The notes beneath the pieces are model-generated. The model worked only from the letters and a program-made list of their open reading frames with translations. It made no database searches and was not told the origin of the DNA. From an uncultured Gallionellaceae bacterium (GTDB lineage Bacteria > Pseudomonadota > Gammaproteobacteria > Burkholderiales > Gallionellaceae): a DNA stretch of 64,000 nucleotides. The translations under genes were made by a program, and so were the position numbers. This document shows positions 8,741 through 17,325 of the stretch, in pieces. Position 1 is the stretch's first letter, and the number at the start of each line of letters is the position of its first letter. The stretch covers positions 1 through 64,000 of the forward strand of contig CAINCU010000040.1 in the NCBI GenBank assembly GCA_903847155.1. Direction: 5' to 3'.

Positions 8741-8880
8741 AGAGGTGCTACGGAGGTGCTGCAGATGGTCTGAGATTCCCCAGCCCGTATTCGCAAGTGC
8801 TCCACAGAGGTGCTGTAGCCGCGCTACGCACACATGGATTGCGATTTGTGGTGGCGCTGTTTTCCACAGATGTGCTGTGG
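8741..8880. repeat. Short GAGGTGCT(G/A) repeats in repA upstream region
   Basis: Related 12-13-bp units occur at 8741 (AGAGGTGCTACG), 8752 (GGAGGTGCTGCAG), 8806 (AGAGGTGCTGTAG) and 8868 (AGATGTGCTGTGG). They differ in sequence from the oriV iterons. Location suggests binding sites for a replication or partition regulator, but that is inference. Confidence 0.4.
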
Positions 8881-8944
8881 ACGTCTTGGAGTGGTTTTGA
8901 TGACGGGTAACTCTTACCGAAGGAGACCTTCAGCTCCGCAAGCC

Positions 8945-9020
8945 ATCGGCCCCCTTTTCGGCCTGACCGGACGGTCATCCAATGCTGGACTGAACTGACC
9001 ATGGGTGTCCGCTTTTCGGC
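8945..9020 (-). repeat. 76-bp dispersed element, left copy
   Basis: Inverted counterpart of the element at 36281-36356. It lies between repA and the group II intron. The inner palindrome GACCGGACGGTC is conserved between copies. Confidence 0.7.
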
Positions 9021-9128
9021 GAGAAATTTGCAAGGTGCAATGCGTGCAGTGTGTAGAGTAGAGATGTGGCGCGGTAGCAGTAGGTTCAGCTTGTCTGTTG
9101 TCCGCCCCTTTCGTTTGGCGGTGCCCTA

Positions 9129-11043
9129 GTAGCCTAGCCATAACCCCGTTTCCACATCCCCCTCATCGAACCGGACGTGCAGATTTCCCGCATCCGGCTC
9201 TCGGACAAGACTTCACGCCTTTGCCCACGCCTCGCTGCGCCCACGCGCGCTTAGGCGTACGAGTCCAAAGTACCCGTAGAAGTGCGAGAGAGGATAGCTC
9301 CCGCCCTTGCGCCGCCAAGCCTTGTGTTTGTAACGCAACCACCGGCGCAGTCGCGCAGCAGTGTAGCTGTCGAGCGCACGATAAGCACGACTGACGCTTC
9401 CCACACCAAAGTAGTTCGCCCAGCCGCGTAACATGCGATTCAACTTTCCCACCAACTCCGTGACATTCAGCCATGTTAACGAACGGTCAGTTAGCGCATG
9501 AATCTTCTCAACCATGCGCTTGATACTTTTCTTCGACGGCCACAGGGCGATACGAGCCATCCCTGTTTGTGCCGAATACATCTTCCCGAACGTATAACCC
9601 AGAAAGTCGAACTCACCTTTCGGAACCTTACAGATTCGTGTCTTTTCCTCATTTACGGTCAGCTTCAGCTTGCCCATAATCACGCGCATCCATTGCAAGG
9701 CTTCTTCCGCCTTGCCACGTTTGCACAAGATCACAAGGTCATCGGCATAGGTAACGATGCGGCTACCAAGTTTCCGCTCCAGCCCCAGCATCTTCCACGC
9801 CAACACAAACCGCCGCATATACAAATTCGACAGCAGCGGCGAGATCGGCGAGCCTTGCGGAATGCCTCGCCCTTTGTCCTTGGCCTCCGTGCTTCGCGTC
9901 TTCCTTCCTCGTTTGTCGGTTTCTTCGACCGCACATTCCAGCCACATCTTGATCAGATGTAGCACACGCCGATCAACGATGCGTCTCGCAAGCGATTGCA
10001 TCAGTTCGGTGTGTGGAATACTGCCAAAGTAATCCGCAAGGTCGGCGTCTACGACATCCATGTGACCACGGAATAGGTGTTCCTCCACTTCCATCGCCGC
10101 TTGCTGGGCATTGCGCCCAGCTCGGTAGGCATATTGCTCGGTTGGGAGGTCGGCTTCAAAGATCGGTTCCAGCACCAGCATCGCTGCTGTCATGCAGACA
10201 CGATCTCGCAGGGTTGAAATGCCCAATGGTCGCAGCTTGCCATTTGGTTTCGGTATGAACACTCGTCTTATAGGGTTCGGTTGGTATGTCTCCTCTCTGA
10301 GGGCTTGCGCCAGTTCGCCGAGCCACCGCTGCACCCCGCACGCCTCGACATCCGCGAAATCCTGACGGTCTACTCCCGGTGCGCCCTTGTTCGAGCGGCA
10401 CTGAGCATAGGCATGAGCCAGAATATCTTCCCGGTATATTTTGTCGTACAAGGCGTAGAAGCGGTAGCCAGCTTCTGACTTCGCTTTCGCGTGTAACGCC
10501 ATTCGCAGTTTCTGAACACTTTCCGGAGTTGATAGGTTACCCAATCTCCTGTCCTTTCCTACTTCTTGCGTCTGTCTTGAACTGAGGTTCCTTCCCTCCA
10601 CCGGCATTGCCCGGCTTCAGCAGTACTACGAACCTCTCCGTCACCCCATGGCGCCCGGCCTGTCCCTCACGGGCGTCCGGTTGATCATCCTTGCATCACG
10701 CCAAGGGGCTTCCCGTGTTGCGTGCGCTTTCCTTGTGTACATGCTGTCGCCAATACCCCGGCACAGCAACTGGGCGTCCTGCATTGCTCAACCATCCCAG
10801 TCGTGTCAGCCTTCCCCAGTATGGCAGCTGGGTCGGCCTGTGCATCGTCCTTTTCGAGGATTGCTCAGCGTTCACTCGCGTTACGGCCTGCACACTCGCG
10901 CTGTCACCATATTTCGTGACATGCTTTACCCGAAGGCTTCAGCCATTTCGTTACCTCCATAGCTGCTCCGGTTGCTTCCGGCTGGAGCATTTCGCCGGGT
11001 GGGATTTGCACCCACTGAAAAGCGCCGCCTTTGCACGGCGCAC
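9129..11043 (-). mobile_element. Group II intron with maturase ORF
   Basis: On the minus strand the element begins with GTGCG at 11043, has about 435 bases of structured RNA, then a reverse transcriptase ORF. It ends with a domain V-like sequence near 9160-9200 (GAGAGCCGGATGCGGG ... CACGTCCGGTTC) and a domain VI-like hairpin, with the 3' AC near 9129. The length of about 1.9 kb is usual for compact bacterial group II introns. Boundaries are approximate and depend on the consensus ends. It interrupts the cargo region upstream of a repeat shared with 12.5 kb. Confidence 0.8.
9213..10607 (-). CDS. ltrA: Group II intron reverse transcriptase/maturase
   Basis: The 464-residue protein contains reverse transcriptase blocks in order: [62 protein letters not shown] and the catalytic [10 protein letters not shown] maturase domain with the G-W-A-N-Y-F block follows. 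No HNH endonuclease domain is evident at the C-terminus. It would aid splicing and target-primed retrotransposition of the surrounding intron. The reading frame is intact, so the element may be active. Confidence 0.9.
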   Translation of the reverse strand: MPVEGRNLSSRQTQEVGKDRRLGNLSTPESVQKLRMALHAKAKSEAGYRFYALYDKIYREDILAHAYAQCRSNKGAPGVDRQDFADVEACGVQRWLGELAQALREETYQPNPIRRVFIPKPNGKLRPLGISTLRDRVCMTAAMLVLEPIFEADLPTEQYAYRAGRNAQQAAMEVEEHLFRGHMDVVDADLADYFGSIPHTELMQSLARRIVDRRVLHLIKMWLECAVEETDKRGRKTRSTEAKDKGRGIPQGSPISPLLSNLYMRRFVLAWKMLGLERKLGSRIVTYADDLVILCKRGKAEEALQWMRVIMGKLKLTVNEEKTRICKVPKGEFDFLGYTFGKMYSAQTGMARIALWPSKKSIKRMVEKIHALTDRSLTWLNVTELVGKLNRMLRGWANYFGVGSVSRAYRALDSYTAARLRRWLRYKHKAWRRKGGSYPLSHFYGYFGLVRLSARGRSEAWAKA

Positions 11044-11049
11044 GCCAGA

Positions 11050-11189
11050 AGGAGACATTCGCGTCCACCCGTACTATCATGCATATGAGGAACAATAAAT
11101 TCAGGAGGATTCAATGGATCAATTGCTTATCGAAAAATTGCTTTTCTCACTATTTATAATAGTACAGACCGATGGGGCTGCTGAATAAC
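11050..11189 (+). repeat. Cassette-boundary-like repeat, copy 1
   Basis: This stretch shares an aligned pattern with 12510-12655: GGAGACATTCGCG at the left, CCCGTACTAT-ATGCAT, then CTCACTATTT-TAATA and TAATAACTGTTRG or similar at the right. In both copies a gene starts within about 20 bases after the final GTT. That layout resembles integron attC or attI recombination sites preceding cassette genes. The identity is imperfect and no canonical palindrome was seen here, so the role is inferred. Confidence 0.45.
11114..11188 (+). CDS. Possible 24-residue leader peptide ORF
   Basis: A tiny ORF starts at an ATG five bases after a strong AGGAGG ribosome-binding site and ends with TAA just before the GTTAGGG that precedes the next gene. 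The predicted peptide is mostly hydrophobic in the middle. The equivalent ORF is not preserved in the second repeat copy, which lowers confidence. It might help translation of the downstream TTG-start gene. Confidence 0.25.
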   Translation: MDQLLIEKLLFSLFIIVQTDGAAE

Positions 11190-11206
11190 TGTTAGGGCTT
11201 ATCGCT

Positions 11207-11962
11207 TTGAACTCTCAGATTACTTTCACGTTGGAAAAAAAAGATGTTTTTCAGCTCTATGAAAAGCTCTATTTCCATGAAATCGACTCTCGCGAAAAAC
11301 TGAACTCGCGGCTACAAACACCGCTTACTCTCATAGTTTCATTCGTCGGTGTACTCGCCTTTTTACTACAAAACTATGGGCATCAAGGCTTCTCTCTCGC
11401 CGCAGTTCTTTTCTCGGCACTTATTGTTTTATCAGCCACTGCGCTTGCATCCGCAGCTTTTTTCTTCGTCAAGTCTTGGTACAACAACACATATTCTTTT
11501 CTTCCTTCAGCACAAGAGACAGAAAATTACCGTCAAACTCTTATCAAGCATTACGAGCCATATAAAAACGGTGATCAACTGGCATCGGAGCATTTCTCTG
11601 ATTACTTGATGGCCTACTACGTCCGTTACTCATCCGACAATACGGCATGCAATGACCAGCGTTCAATTTATCTTCACAAGACCAACAGTGCGCTTATTAT
11701 TACAGCTGCCATCGCCTTTCTCGCTTTCTTAGTCTTCTTTTTCGGAGGTCTCGATAAGGCAAATATCAAGAAGACAACGGATATATCAATCGTTAATCCT
11801 GTTGTACTAATTGGAGGAAATATGTCAAACGAACCGAAAAAGCTAAATCCACCACCACCGCCACCTCCTCCACCTCCGCGTCAGATTCGGGAAGGTGTTG
11901 AAGTTGTGAAGCCGAAAAATGTAGTTCCAATTCAACCTGGGAGCAAGGCAAATGGTCAATGA
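11207..11962 (+). CDS. Membrane protein with poly-proline tail, unknown
   Basis: The 251-residue protein has a pair of membrane segments at about residues 44-90 and a third near residues 160-185. A C-terminal cytoplasmic or periplasmic tail follows, with ten consecutive prolines near residue 217. It starts with TTG shortly after GTTAGGG. The upstream repeat and the attC-like hairpin downstream suggest a mobile gene cassette. The topology vaguely recalls SLATT-type membrane proteins of defence systems, but that comparison is weak. Its 3' end overlaps a second small poly-proline ORF. Confidence 0.55.
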   Translation: MNSQITFTLEKKDVFQLYEKLYFHEIDSREKLNSRLQTPLTLIVSFVGVLAFLLQNYGHQGFSLAAVLFSALIVLSATALASAAFFFVKSWYNNTYSFLPSAQETENYRQTLIKHYEPYKNGDQLASEHFSDYLMAYYVRYSSDNTACNDQRSIYLHKTNSALIITAAIAFLAFLVFFFGGLDKANIKKTTDISIVNPVVLIGGNMSNEPKKLNPPPPPPPPPPRQIREGVEVVKPKNVVPIQPGSKANGQ

Positions 11963-12080
11963 CAAGAAACTTCCACCACCACCACCACCGCCGCCACCAC
12001 CTCGGATGGTAAAAAGTAATTTAGATAAGGGTCGTCCCATTTCACCTCCAAGACCGATGCCAAGTGGTAAAAATCCCTAA
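11952..12080 (+). CDS. Small poly-proline protein overlapping the preceding gene
   Basis: This 42-residue ORF starts (ATGGTCAATGAC) 11 bases before the end of the preceding gene in another frame. It encodes a run of ten prolines followed by a basic tail. The poly-proline tract mirrors the one in the upstream protein, so the two may bind the same partner or derive from a duplication. Its TAA stop lies in the left end of the attC-like element. Confidence 0.4.
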   Translation: MVNDKKLPPPPPPPPPPRMVKSNLDKGRPISPPRPMPSGKNP

Positions 12081-12135
12081 CGCGGCAGACAAACGGGGCT
12101 GCGCAAAAGCGCAGCCGGTTAGCTCTACGTTGAAT
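12075..12135 (+). repeat. attC-like recombination site (integron cassette)
   Basis: The 61-bp element begins CCCTAAC right at the stop codon of the small poly-proline gene. It contains the perfect hairpin GGCTGCGC-AAAA-GCGCAGCC (12097-12116) and ends with GTTGAAT, which fits the GTTRRRY core. A CTAAC/GTTAG pair flanks the hairpin. Length, stop-codon overlap and inverted structure match attC sites, though the outer arms pair poorly. No integron integrase gene is visible in the window. Confidence 0.45.
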
Positions 12136-12667
12136 GACTGCTTCGGGTCGAATGCGCCAGTTCGCGAATGTCCGGTGTCCGGCAACTCAATTTTTTGCGC
12201 TCAAGGAAATTTTCAATGCTCCGAAGCAGTCGCTCGTCAATCGTCACAATCGACCCACACCAGCCCCTAGTAGAGGAACATCCGAGCGGCCGCTTTTACT
12301 GCAAGCGGTCACTGAAAGGGAAGAAAATTAGCTTATTCAATAACCGTAACCCGTGAAGTCGTGCCCAAAGCGCACAATGATGCATAACAGAGTCCGGCAG
12401 CGAACAACTAAAGCGAAAGAATCGCTCCCCCAAGAGAATTTCAATGAGGGGACATTTCTCGACCATAGCGAAAATTCAGGAAAGAGGTATATGCCACTTC
12501 CAATATGGACAGTAGGAGACATTCGCGCCCGCCCGTACTATTATGCATGTGTGGATAGACAAAACAGCGGGATTCCAGTAAATCAATTGGTTTAGAAAAG
12601 AATGCACACCTCACTATTTTTAATAATGCGGATCGGTGGGTCCGTCTAATAACTGTTGGCATCGCAC
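12136..12667. other. Non-coding stretch between cassette-like genes
   Basis: I found no convincing gene here. The stretch contains low-similarity remnants seen in many environmental integron or repeat regions, and its right part (12510-12655) is copy 2 of the cassette-boundary-like repeat that precedes the hydrolase gene. Confidence 0.5.
12510..12655 (+). repeat. Cassette-boundary-like repeat, copy 2
   Basis: Homologous to 11050-11189: it shares GGAGACATTCGCG, the CCCGTACTAT block and the terminal TAATAACTGTTGG. The hydrolase ATG lies about 14 bases downstream of the terminal GTT. Sequence differences show it is an old or diverged copy rather than a recent duplication. Confidence 0.45.
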
Positions 12668-13663
12668 ATGAACCGTTCCCTTGTTACTTTCGTCGGCTTT
12701 TTTGCCGCAACCTTTTCAGTTCAGGCGGCCGAGCAGCCGATTCGACTAGTGACTCCAACCGGAACGATCAATGGTACGCTCACAACCCCAATTGGAGACT
12801 CAACACCTCCTGTCGCATTGATCATCGCCGGGTCGGGACCCACGGACCGAGATGGCAATTCCCCTACGCCCGCTGGTACTAACAACAGTCTGAAAATGTT
12901 TGCTGCTGCACTGGCCGATGCTGGATTTGCTTCAGTACGTTACGACAAGCGTGGCGTCGCCGATAGCGCCTGCGACGCCACTACTGAGAACAACCTTCGA
13001 CTTGAAGACTATGTTCTTGACGCTACAGCTTGGGTACGAACCCTAGCGAGAGACTCCCGGTTTTCCGGCGTAGTCATCATTGGACACAGCGAAGGATCGT
13101 TGATTGGCATGCTTACCGCGCAACGCACGCCGACCTTAGCCTTCATCTCAATTTCCGGTCCTGCTGAGAAGGCCGCATCCGTCTTGCGCCGCCAACTTCT
13201 CGGCCGTCTGCCCGCCGATTTGGCCGCAAGAAACGAAGCGATATTGTCCTCGTTGGAAGCCGGCAAGCTTTCAGACGATGTTCCGACTCCGCTTGTGGCA
13301 CTCTATCGGCCTAGTGTCCAACCGTATCTCATCTCATGGTTCAGATACGCACCAACGACCGAACTGGCCAAGCTGCAAATCCCTTGCCTAATTATCCAAG
13401 GGGAGACCGACATACAGGTCGGTGTATCCGATGCGGAATTGCTTCACGCTGCCCAGAGCCGGTGCCAAGAGAAGCTTATACCCGGCATGAACCACGTGAT
13501 GAAACTTGTTCCGCCCGACCGGGCCAAACAGCTGGCATCATACGGTAACCCAACGCTTCCCATTGCCGAAGAACTTGTTCGGACCGTGACGAATTTTCTG
13601 CATAGTGTTGTAGCAAGTCGGCCCCTGAGTGACGTGCAAAAGCGATGCCTAACGGTTCCATAA
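12668..13663 (+). CDS. Secreted alpha/beta hydrolase
   Basis: The 331-residue protein has an N-terminal signal peptide (MNRSLVTFVGFFAATFSVQA). It then has the alpha/beta-hydrolase elements: an oxyanion region near AGSGPTDRDG, the nucleophile elbow GHSEGS, an acid in QGETDIQV and the catalytic His in MNHVMK. It is close to esterase/lipase-like hydrolases often annotated as serine aminopeptidase S33. The substrate is unknown. The ATG at 12668 is preferred over a TTG four codons upstream. It may be a mobile cassette gene given the upstream repeat. Confidence 0.75.
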   Translation: MNRSLVTFVGFFAATFSVQAAEQPIRLVTPTGTINGTLTTPIGDSTPPVALIIAGSGPTDRDGNSPTPAGTNNSLKMFAAALADAGFASVRYDKRGVADSACDATTENNLRLEDYVLDATAWVRTLARDSRFSGVVIIGHSEGSLIGMLTAQRTPTLAFISISGPAEKAASVLRRQLLGRLPADLAARNEAILSSLEAGKLSDDVPTPLVALYRPSVQPYLISWFRYAPTTELAKLQIPCLIIQGETDIQVGVSDAELLHAAQSRCQEKLIPGMNHVMKLVPPDRAKQLASYGNPTLPIAEELVRTVTNFLHSVVASRPLSDVQKRCLTVP

Positions 13664-14021
13664 GGACTTCCTCGTCAAGCTAGATTTTCGGTTCACATTT
13701 TTTCCTCCGTTAAATTTGCGCTGCTCGTTCTGAGCAAGCCCAGAACAAATCAACTTCCTCAATGCATGGTGCGCTGTGCTGTCACAAGAGCAGACTGCAT
13801 TTCCATAATCGGCCTTGTTGAACCAACTTCGTTCGATCCACAATATAAACCGCTCCACTTGCCCTCATTCGCTCATCGGTCTTGCCGTCACACCGGGGAT
13901 CAACCGTTGTGGCTATTGGCTATAATCAGGTTAGCCAGGTTCGCAAGGGGTCGGTGTGACCTGTTTAGCTACCGCATTTCATGTTGCAGTGGTTTGAACT
14001 CAAAACATTAAGCCCTCCAAC
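13664..14021. other. Intergenic stretch without recognisable gene
   Basis: I see no supportable coding region, RNA gene or strong repeat between the hydrolase gene and the IS110 remnant. Short open frames here lack ribosome-binding sites and family resemblance. Confidence 0.5.
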
Positions 14022-14222
14022 TCAAGGCCCTTCGGCAATGGCGACCAGGGTCTGGTGATATCCCACCCGCCCACTCAGACGAATGATCCATTGCTGCATC
14101 CGCTTCAGTTTGTCCTGGATTTCTTCAACGTGGCCTGTAGTGTCGAGCGTGCGCCTTGCACGAGCAGGCTGCGAAGATAGGCATCGCCACTATCTGCTGT
14201 CGCGCGATCCAATTTGGATCAG
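14022..14222 (-). pseudogene. IS110-family transposase remnant
   Basis: On the minus strand one frame reads ...SGDAYLRSLLVQGARSTL and ends at a stop. Another frame continues RMQQWIIRLSGRVGYHQTL and stops at 14022. These two blocks correspond to the conserved C-terminal part of IS110/IS1111 transposases (GDxYLRxLLxxGAR and RVGYHKTLVAIA). The frameshift, missing N-terminus and premature stop show a decayed fragment. It directly abuts the end of cobS and may have trimmed that gene. Confidence 0.75.
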
Positions 14223-14956
14223 TAGATAAATCCACCACCGCCACATGCTGCGTTTAGAATCAATAGCAACAAAGCTAGGCTTTCAACCACCTCCACGCCA
14301 GCCCCGAGCAAGTCGCCCGTCATGCCGCCAAGGCGCCGCCGCAAAAATTCCCGCCACGCAAAAACAAATAACGGAACGCACCACAATATCGGCGCAACAA
14401 TACTGCACGAGATGAGAAGCGCGCCCCATATCCAAATCGATGGCAGAGCGATTTGCCAACCGAAACGTTCTCCCATGCCGGGCTTGAGCGTGGGCAGCCG
14501 TGCCCAGATCAACGTCCCCCACCGCGCCCATGCCGGAATGAAAATCAATGCCCAATACTGCCCGCCGCGCGCCAGCAGCATCAACAATATCAGCTTACAC
14601 GCGAGTTGCAGCACCAGGCTGACGACGCCGAAAGTGCCCAGATGCGGATCGGCCAGCACGGCCAGAAACCTGTCTCGGTCGCGATGTGCGGCGCCCATTG
14701 CATCGCTCATGTCGGCCAACCCGTCCAGATGCAATGCGCCCGTGATCCACACCCACAGCAACAAGGCAAGCAGCGCGCCCAACCAAGGATCGATGCGGCT
14801 GCCCAGCCACAGGGTTGCTGCCAGCAATGCACCGATGAGCATGCCCACCAAGGGGAACCAGTGCGCGCTGCGCGGCAATTCCGCCGCATCGAAGTCGCGC
14901 AGCTGTGGTGTGGGCAGCCGTGTTAAAAATTGAATTGCCAATATCAAGCCTCGCAT
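14219..14956 (-). CDS. cobS: Adenosylcobinamide-GDP ribazoletransferase CobS
   Basis: This 245-residue polytopic membrane enzyme joins adenosylcobinamide-GDP to alpha-ribazole, forming adenosylcobalamin. It has the family's FLTRLP near the start, the metal-binding GALHLDGLADMSDAMG, and ADPHLGTFGVV. The ATG at 14956 (MRGLILAIQFLTRLP) matches homologues; the longer frame reads through REP-like sequence. It is the last gene of the B12 operon. Its last codons meet the IS110 remnant, so the extreme C-terminus may be altered, but the catalytic part is intact. Confidence 0.93.
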   Translation of the reverse strand: MRGLILAIQFLTRLPTPQLRDFDAAELPRSAHWFPLVGMLIGALLAATLWLGSRIDPWLGALLALLLWVWITGALHLDGLADMSDAMGAAHRDRDRFLAVLADPHLGTFGVVSLVLQLACKLILLMLLARGGQYWALIFIPAWARWGTLIWARLPTLKPGMGERFGWQIALPSIWIWGALLISCSIVAPILWCVPLFVFAWREFLRRRLGGMTGDLLGAGVEVVESLALLLLILNAACGGGGFIY

Positions 14957-14994
14957 CGCTATCCTCAATTTCAATTCTATTTCAATACTTCGAT

Positions 14995-15116
14995 TTACTC
15001 CCTTCTCCCGCAAGCGGGAGAAGGGTTGGGGATGAGGGTCTGTGCGTTGCAATAAAAATTCTTTCTCCCTTACGCCCCTCACCCTAGCCCTCTCCCGCCT
15101 GCGGGAGAGGGAACGT
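14995..15116. repeat. REP-like palindromic repeats between cobC and cobS
   Basis: Two GC-rich palindromes (CTTCTCCCGC-AAGC-GGGAGAAG near 15002 and CTCTCCC-GC..GC-GGGAGAG near 15090) flank a TTGGGGATGAGGG / CCCCTCACCCTAG pair. This is the layout of dispersed REP or MITE-like elements in proteobacteria. A related palindrome lies inside cobQ at 18059-18094. Confidence 0.65.
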
Positions 15117-15165
15117 GTAACAATTAACAGCACTCAAATCATTAACTGTTGATCTGGATATCGAA

Positions 15166-15768
15166 TCAGTTAATGGAAAGTAAAAACGGAGGCAGCTCCT
15201 GCAGCCAGGAAATGCGCAGGCTCGCCGCTTCCGGCAGTGCGATCTGAAAAGCTTGTGCCGGTGTATAGCCGAACAACTCCATGAGCAAAGCGCGCATCAC
15301 GCCGGCATGCGTAATCAGCAAACGGTTCGTTCCTGCGTCTTGCGCCAGCCACTCGTGCCAGCCCTGAGAGACGCGTTTGCGGAATTGCGCAAGCGCTTCG
15401 CCGTGCGGCGGGGCATGTTCGCCGTGCGTAGCGCGGAATGCCTGGTATTCGGTTGGATGGCGTGCGTTGGCCTCATCGGGTGTCAGCCCTTCCCACTCGC
15501 CGAATGACAGTTCGCCGAACGACGGCAACACCTGCAACGGCACGCTATGCTGTGCCGCATAAACGGCAGCGAACTCATGGCAACGCTTGAGCGGCGAGGT
15601 GACGACCGCATCGAAGGTGCCCGCCGGGCAGCGTGCAAGTGTCTGCTCCATCTGTTGCGCGCCTTGTGCGCTCAGCGGCTCATCCAGCGTGCCACGAAAG
15701 ACATGCGCACGCCCCGCCACCGCGCCATGGCGCAGTACGGTCACCAGGATGGGATCAGTTTTGTTCAC
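15166..15768 (-). CDS. cobC: Alpha-ribazole phosphatase CobC (histidine phosphatase family)
   Basis: This 200-residue protein has the LRHG phosphohistidine motif near its N-terminus, the SPLKRC block, [10 protein letters not shown] and [10 protein letters not shown] with the second catalytic His. It removes the phosphate of alpha-ribazole-5'-phosphate in nucleotide loop assembly. The GTG start at 15768 ([15 protein letters not shown]) is inside the 3' end of cobT, an overlap of 14 bases; longer frames run far into cobT. Other histidine phosphatases look similar, but the operon context supports CobC. Confidence 0.85.
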   Translation of the reverse strand: MNKTDPILVTVLRHGAVAGRAHVFRGTLDEPLSAQGAQQMEQTLARCPAGTFDAVVTSPLKRCHEFAAVYAAQHSVPLQVLPSFGELSFGEWEGLTPDEANARHPTEYQAFRATHGEHAPPHGEALAQFRKRVSQGWHEWLAQDAGTNRLLITHAGVMRALLMELFGYTPAQAFQIALPEAASLRISWLQELPPFLLSIN

Positions 15769-16807
15769 TGACTCCGGCCTCGGCAAACGTGGCCATGCCG
15801 CTATGCAATGCACACGCCAGTTGCAATAACGGCACGGCAGCCGCAGCACCGCTGCCTTCGCCCAAGCGCATCCCTAGTTGCAGCAAGGCTTGCGCTTCGA
15901 GCGCCGCCAGCACGCGTTGATGCCCCTGCTCGGCAGAGGTGTGCCCGAACAACAGCCAAGCGCGTACTTCAGGATTGATGCGCACGGCAACCAGCGCTGC
16001 CACGGAGCTGATGAAGCCATCCACGAGTACGGGCATGCCTTTCTGTGCTGCCGCAATGTACGCGCCTGCCAGTCCGGCGATCTCGAAACCGCCCACCGTG
16101 CGCAGCACTTCAAGCGGCTGATCGGCAGCAACCCGGTGCAAGCTCAGCGCCTTGGCGATCACCTGCGCCTTGTGCGTCACACCGGCGCTATCCACGCCTG
16201 TGCCCGCTCCGGCCAGAGATTCGGGCGCGGCGGATAGCAGCGCACAGGCAATGGCCGAAGCCGATGTCGTGTTGGCGATGCCCATTTCGCCGCCAATGAA
16301 GAGTTGTGCGCCCAGTTGCTTTGCACGCAGTACCGCATTACGTCCGGCTTGCAGCGCGGCTGCGCACTGGTCGGCACTCATCGCGGGTTGTTTGGCGAAA
16401 TTGGCCGTACCGGCCGCGATGCGTTCGTCACGCACCTTGTTCAACGGTTCGACAGCAGACACCGTGCCGAGATTGATCACTTCCAGCGTGGCGTTCAAAT
16501 GCCGTGCCAACACGCTGATGGCCGCCCCGCCCCGCGCAAAGTTGCGCACCATCTCGGCTGTGACGGCCTGCGGAAACAGCGACACACCTTCATCCGCCAC
16601 GCCGTGATCGGCGGCAAGAATGCCGATGTACACACGCTCCATCACGGGCTGCTCCACGCCCTGCATGGCGGCGAGTTGCACGGCGATATCTTCCAGGCGA
16701 CCCAATGCACCGGGCGGCTTGGTGAGTTGTCCCTGACGCGCCAGTGCGCTGGTGCGCGCCGTTTCGTTCAATGCAGCACAAGGTTGTGCCAGCCAGTTCA
16801 TTGCCAT
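15755..16807 (-). CDS. cobT: Nicotinate-nucleotide--dimethylbenzimidazole phosphoribosyltransferase CobT
   Basis: The 350-residue enzyme makes alpha-ribazole phosphate from nicotinate mononucleotide and dimethylbenzimidazole, which BluB supplies. Family blocks include [50 protein letters not shown] and the C-terminal LGEGSGAA. The ATG at 16807 follows AAAGGAAAT; an in-frame TTG two codons earlier is less likely. It starts two bases after cobU. Confidence 0.95.
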   Translation of the reverse strand: MAMNWLAQPCAALNETARTSALARQGQLTKPPGALGRLEDIAVQLAAMQGVEQPVMERVYIGILAADHGVADEGVSLFPQAVTAEMVRNFARGGAAISVLARHLNATLEVINLGTVSAVEPLNKVRDERIAAGTANFAKQPAMSADQCAAALQAGRNAVLRAKQLGAQLFIGGEMGIANTTSASAIACALLSAAPESLAGAGTGVDSAGVTHKAQVIAKALSLHRVAADQPLEVLRTVGGFEIAGLAGAYIAAAQKGMPVLVDGFISSVAALVAVRINPEVRAWLLFGHTSAEQGHQRVLAALEAQALLQLGMRLGEGSGAAAAVPLLQLACALHSGMATFAEAGVSEQN

Positions 16808-16809
16808 AT

Positions 16810-17325
16810 TCAATTTCCTTTCACGATAAGTGGCATTCCTGCCACGGTCAAAATCACACGTTCACATAACGCACCCAGTTGCTGGTGCAGACGTCCCACC
16901 TCGTCGCAATAACGCCGCGACAATTCGCCCAGCGGGACGATGCCCATATTTGTTTCATTGCTCACTAAAATAATTTCCCCCGGCAAGGTGGGCAGCACGC
17001 TCAACAAGGCGTCCACTTCGCTGCGCAATTCGGCTTCGCTGAGATCGCACAGCAATTGCGTGAGCCACAATGTCAGACAATCCACCAGTACACAGCGTCC
17101 GGCTTCGGCCTGTTGTTGCAACACCTGCGCCAGGTTGTGCCCGGCTTCGACCACCTGCCAATGTGCAGGACGGTGCGCCTGATGATGGGCGACGCGCTGT
17201 TGCATTTCCGCATCGCGCACCTGCGCGGTCGCCACGTACACTACATCCAGACCGGAATCCTTGGCATGCTGTTCTGCCAAACGACTTTTGCCGGAACGTG
17301 CACCACCCAGAATCAATTCACGCAT
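16810..17325 (-). CDS. cobU: Adenosylcobinamide kinase / guanylyltransferase CobU
   Basis: This 171-residue bifunctional enzyme phosphorylates adenosylcobinamide and attaches GMP. It has the P-loop [13 protein letters not shown] at the N-terminus, the [10 protein letters not shown] block carrying the guanylylated His, [13 protein letters not shown] and [10 protein letters not shown]. It overlaps the end of cobQ by 13 bases. Its GDP-cobinamide product feeds CobS. Confidence 0.95.
   Translation of the reverse strand: MRELILGGARSGKSRLAEQHAKDSGLDVVYVATAQVRDAEMQQRVAHHQAHRPAHWQVVEAGHNLAQVLQQQAEAGRCVLVDCLTLWLTQLLCDLSEAELRSEVDALLSVLPTLPGEIILVSNETNMGIVPLGELSRRYCDEVGRLHQQLGALCERVILTVAGMPLIVKGN

Larger units (their letters stand above)
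8611..9128. other. Intergenic region upstream of repA with repeats and a hairpin
   Basis: No convincing gene was found. The stretch holds the hairpin at 8677-8700, a set of GAGGTGCT-type repeats (8741-8880), and one copy of a 76-bp dispersed element (8945-9020) whose inverted copy lies at 36281-36356. It ends at the 3' boundary of the group II intron. It probably includes the repA promoter. Confidence 0.6.

Noticed and set aside
8748-9002. Open frame over the dispersed 76-bp element that looks like a small protein
   Set aside because: The same element appears inverted in another place and gives a different frame context; no ribosome-binding site or family.
10648-11098. Several open frames on the plus strand opposite the intron 5' region
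   Set aside because: They lie over structured intron RNA on the opposite strand and show no family resemblance.
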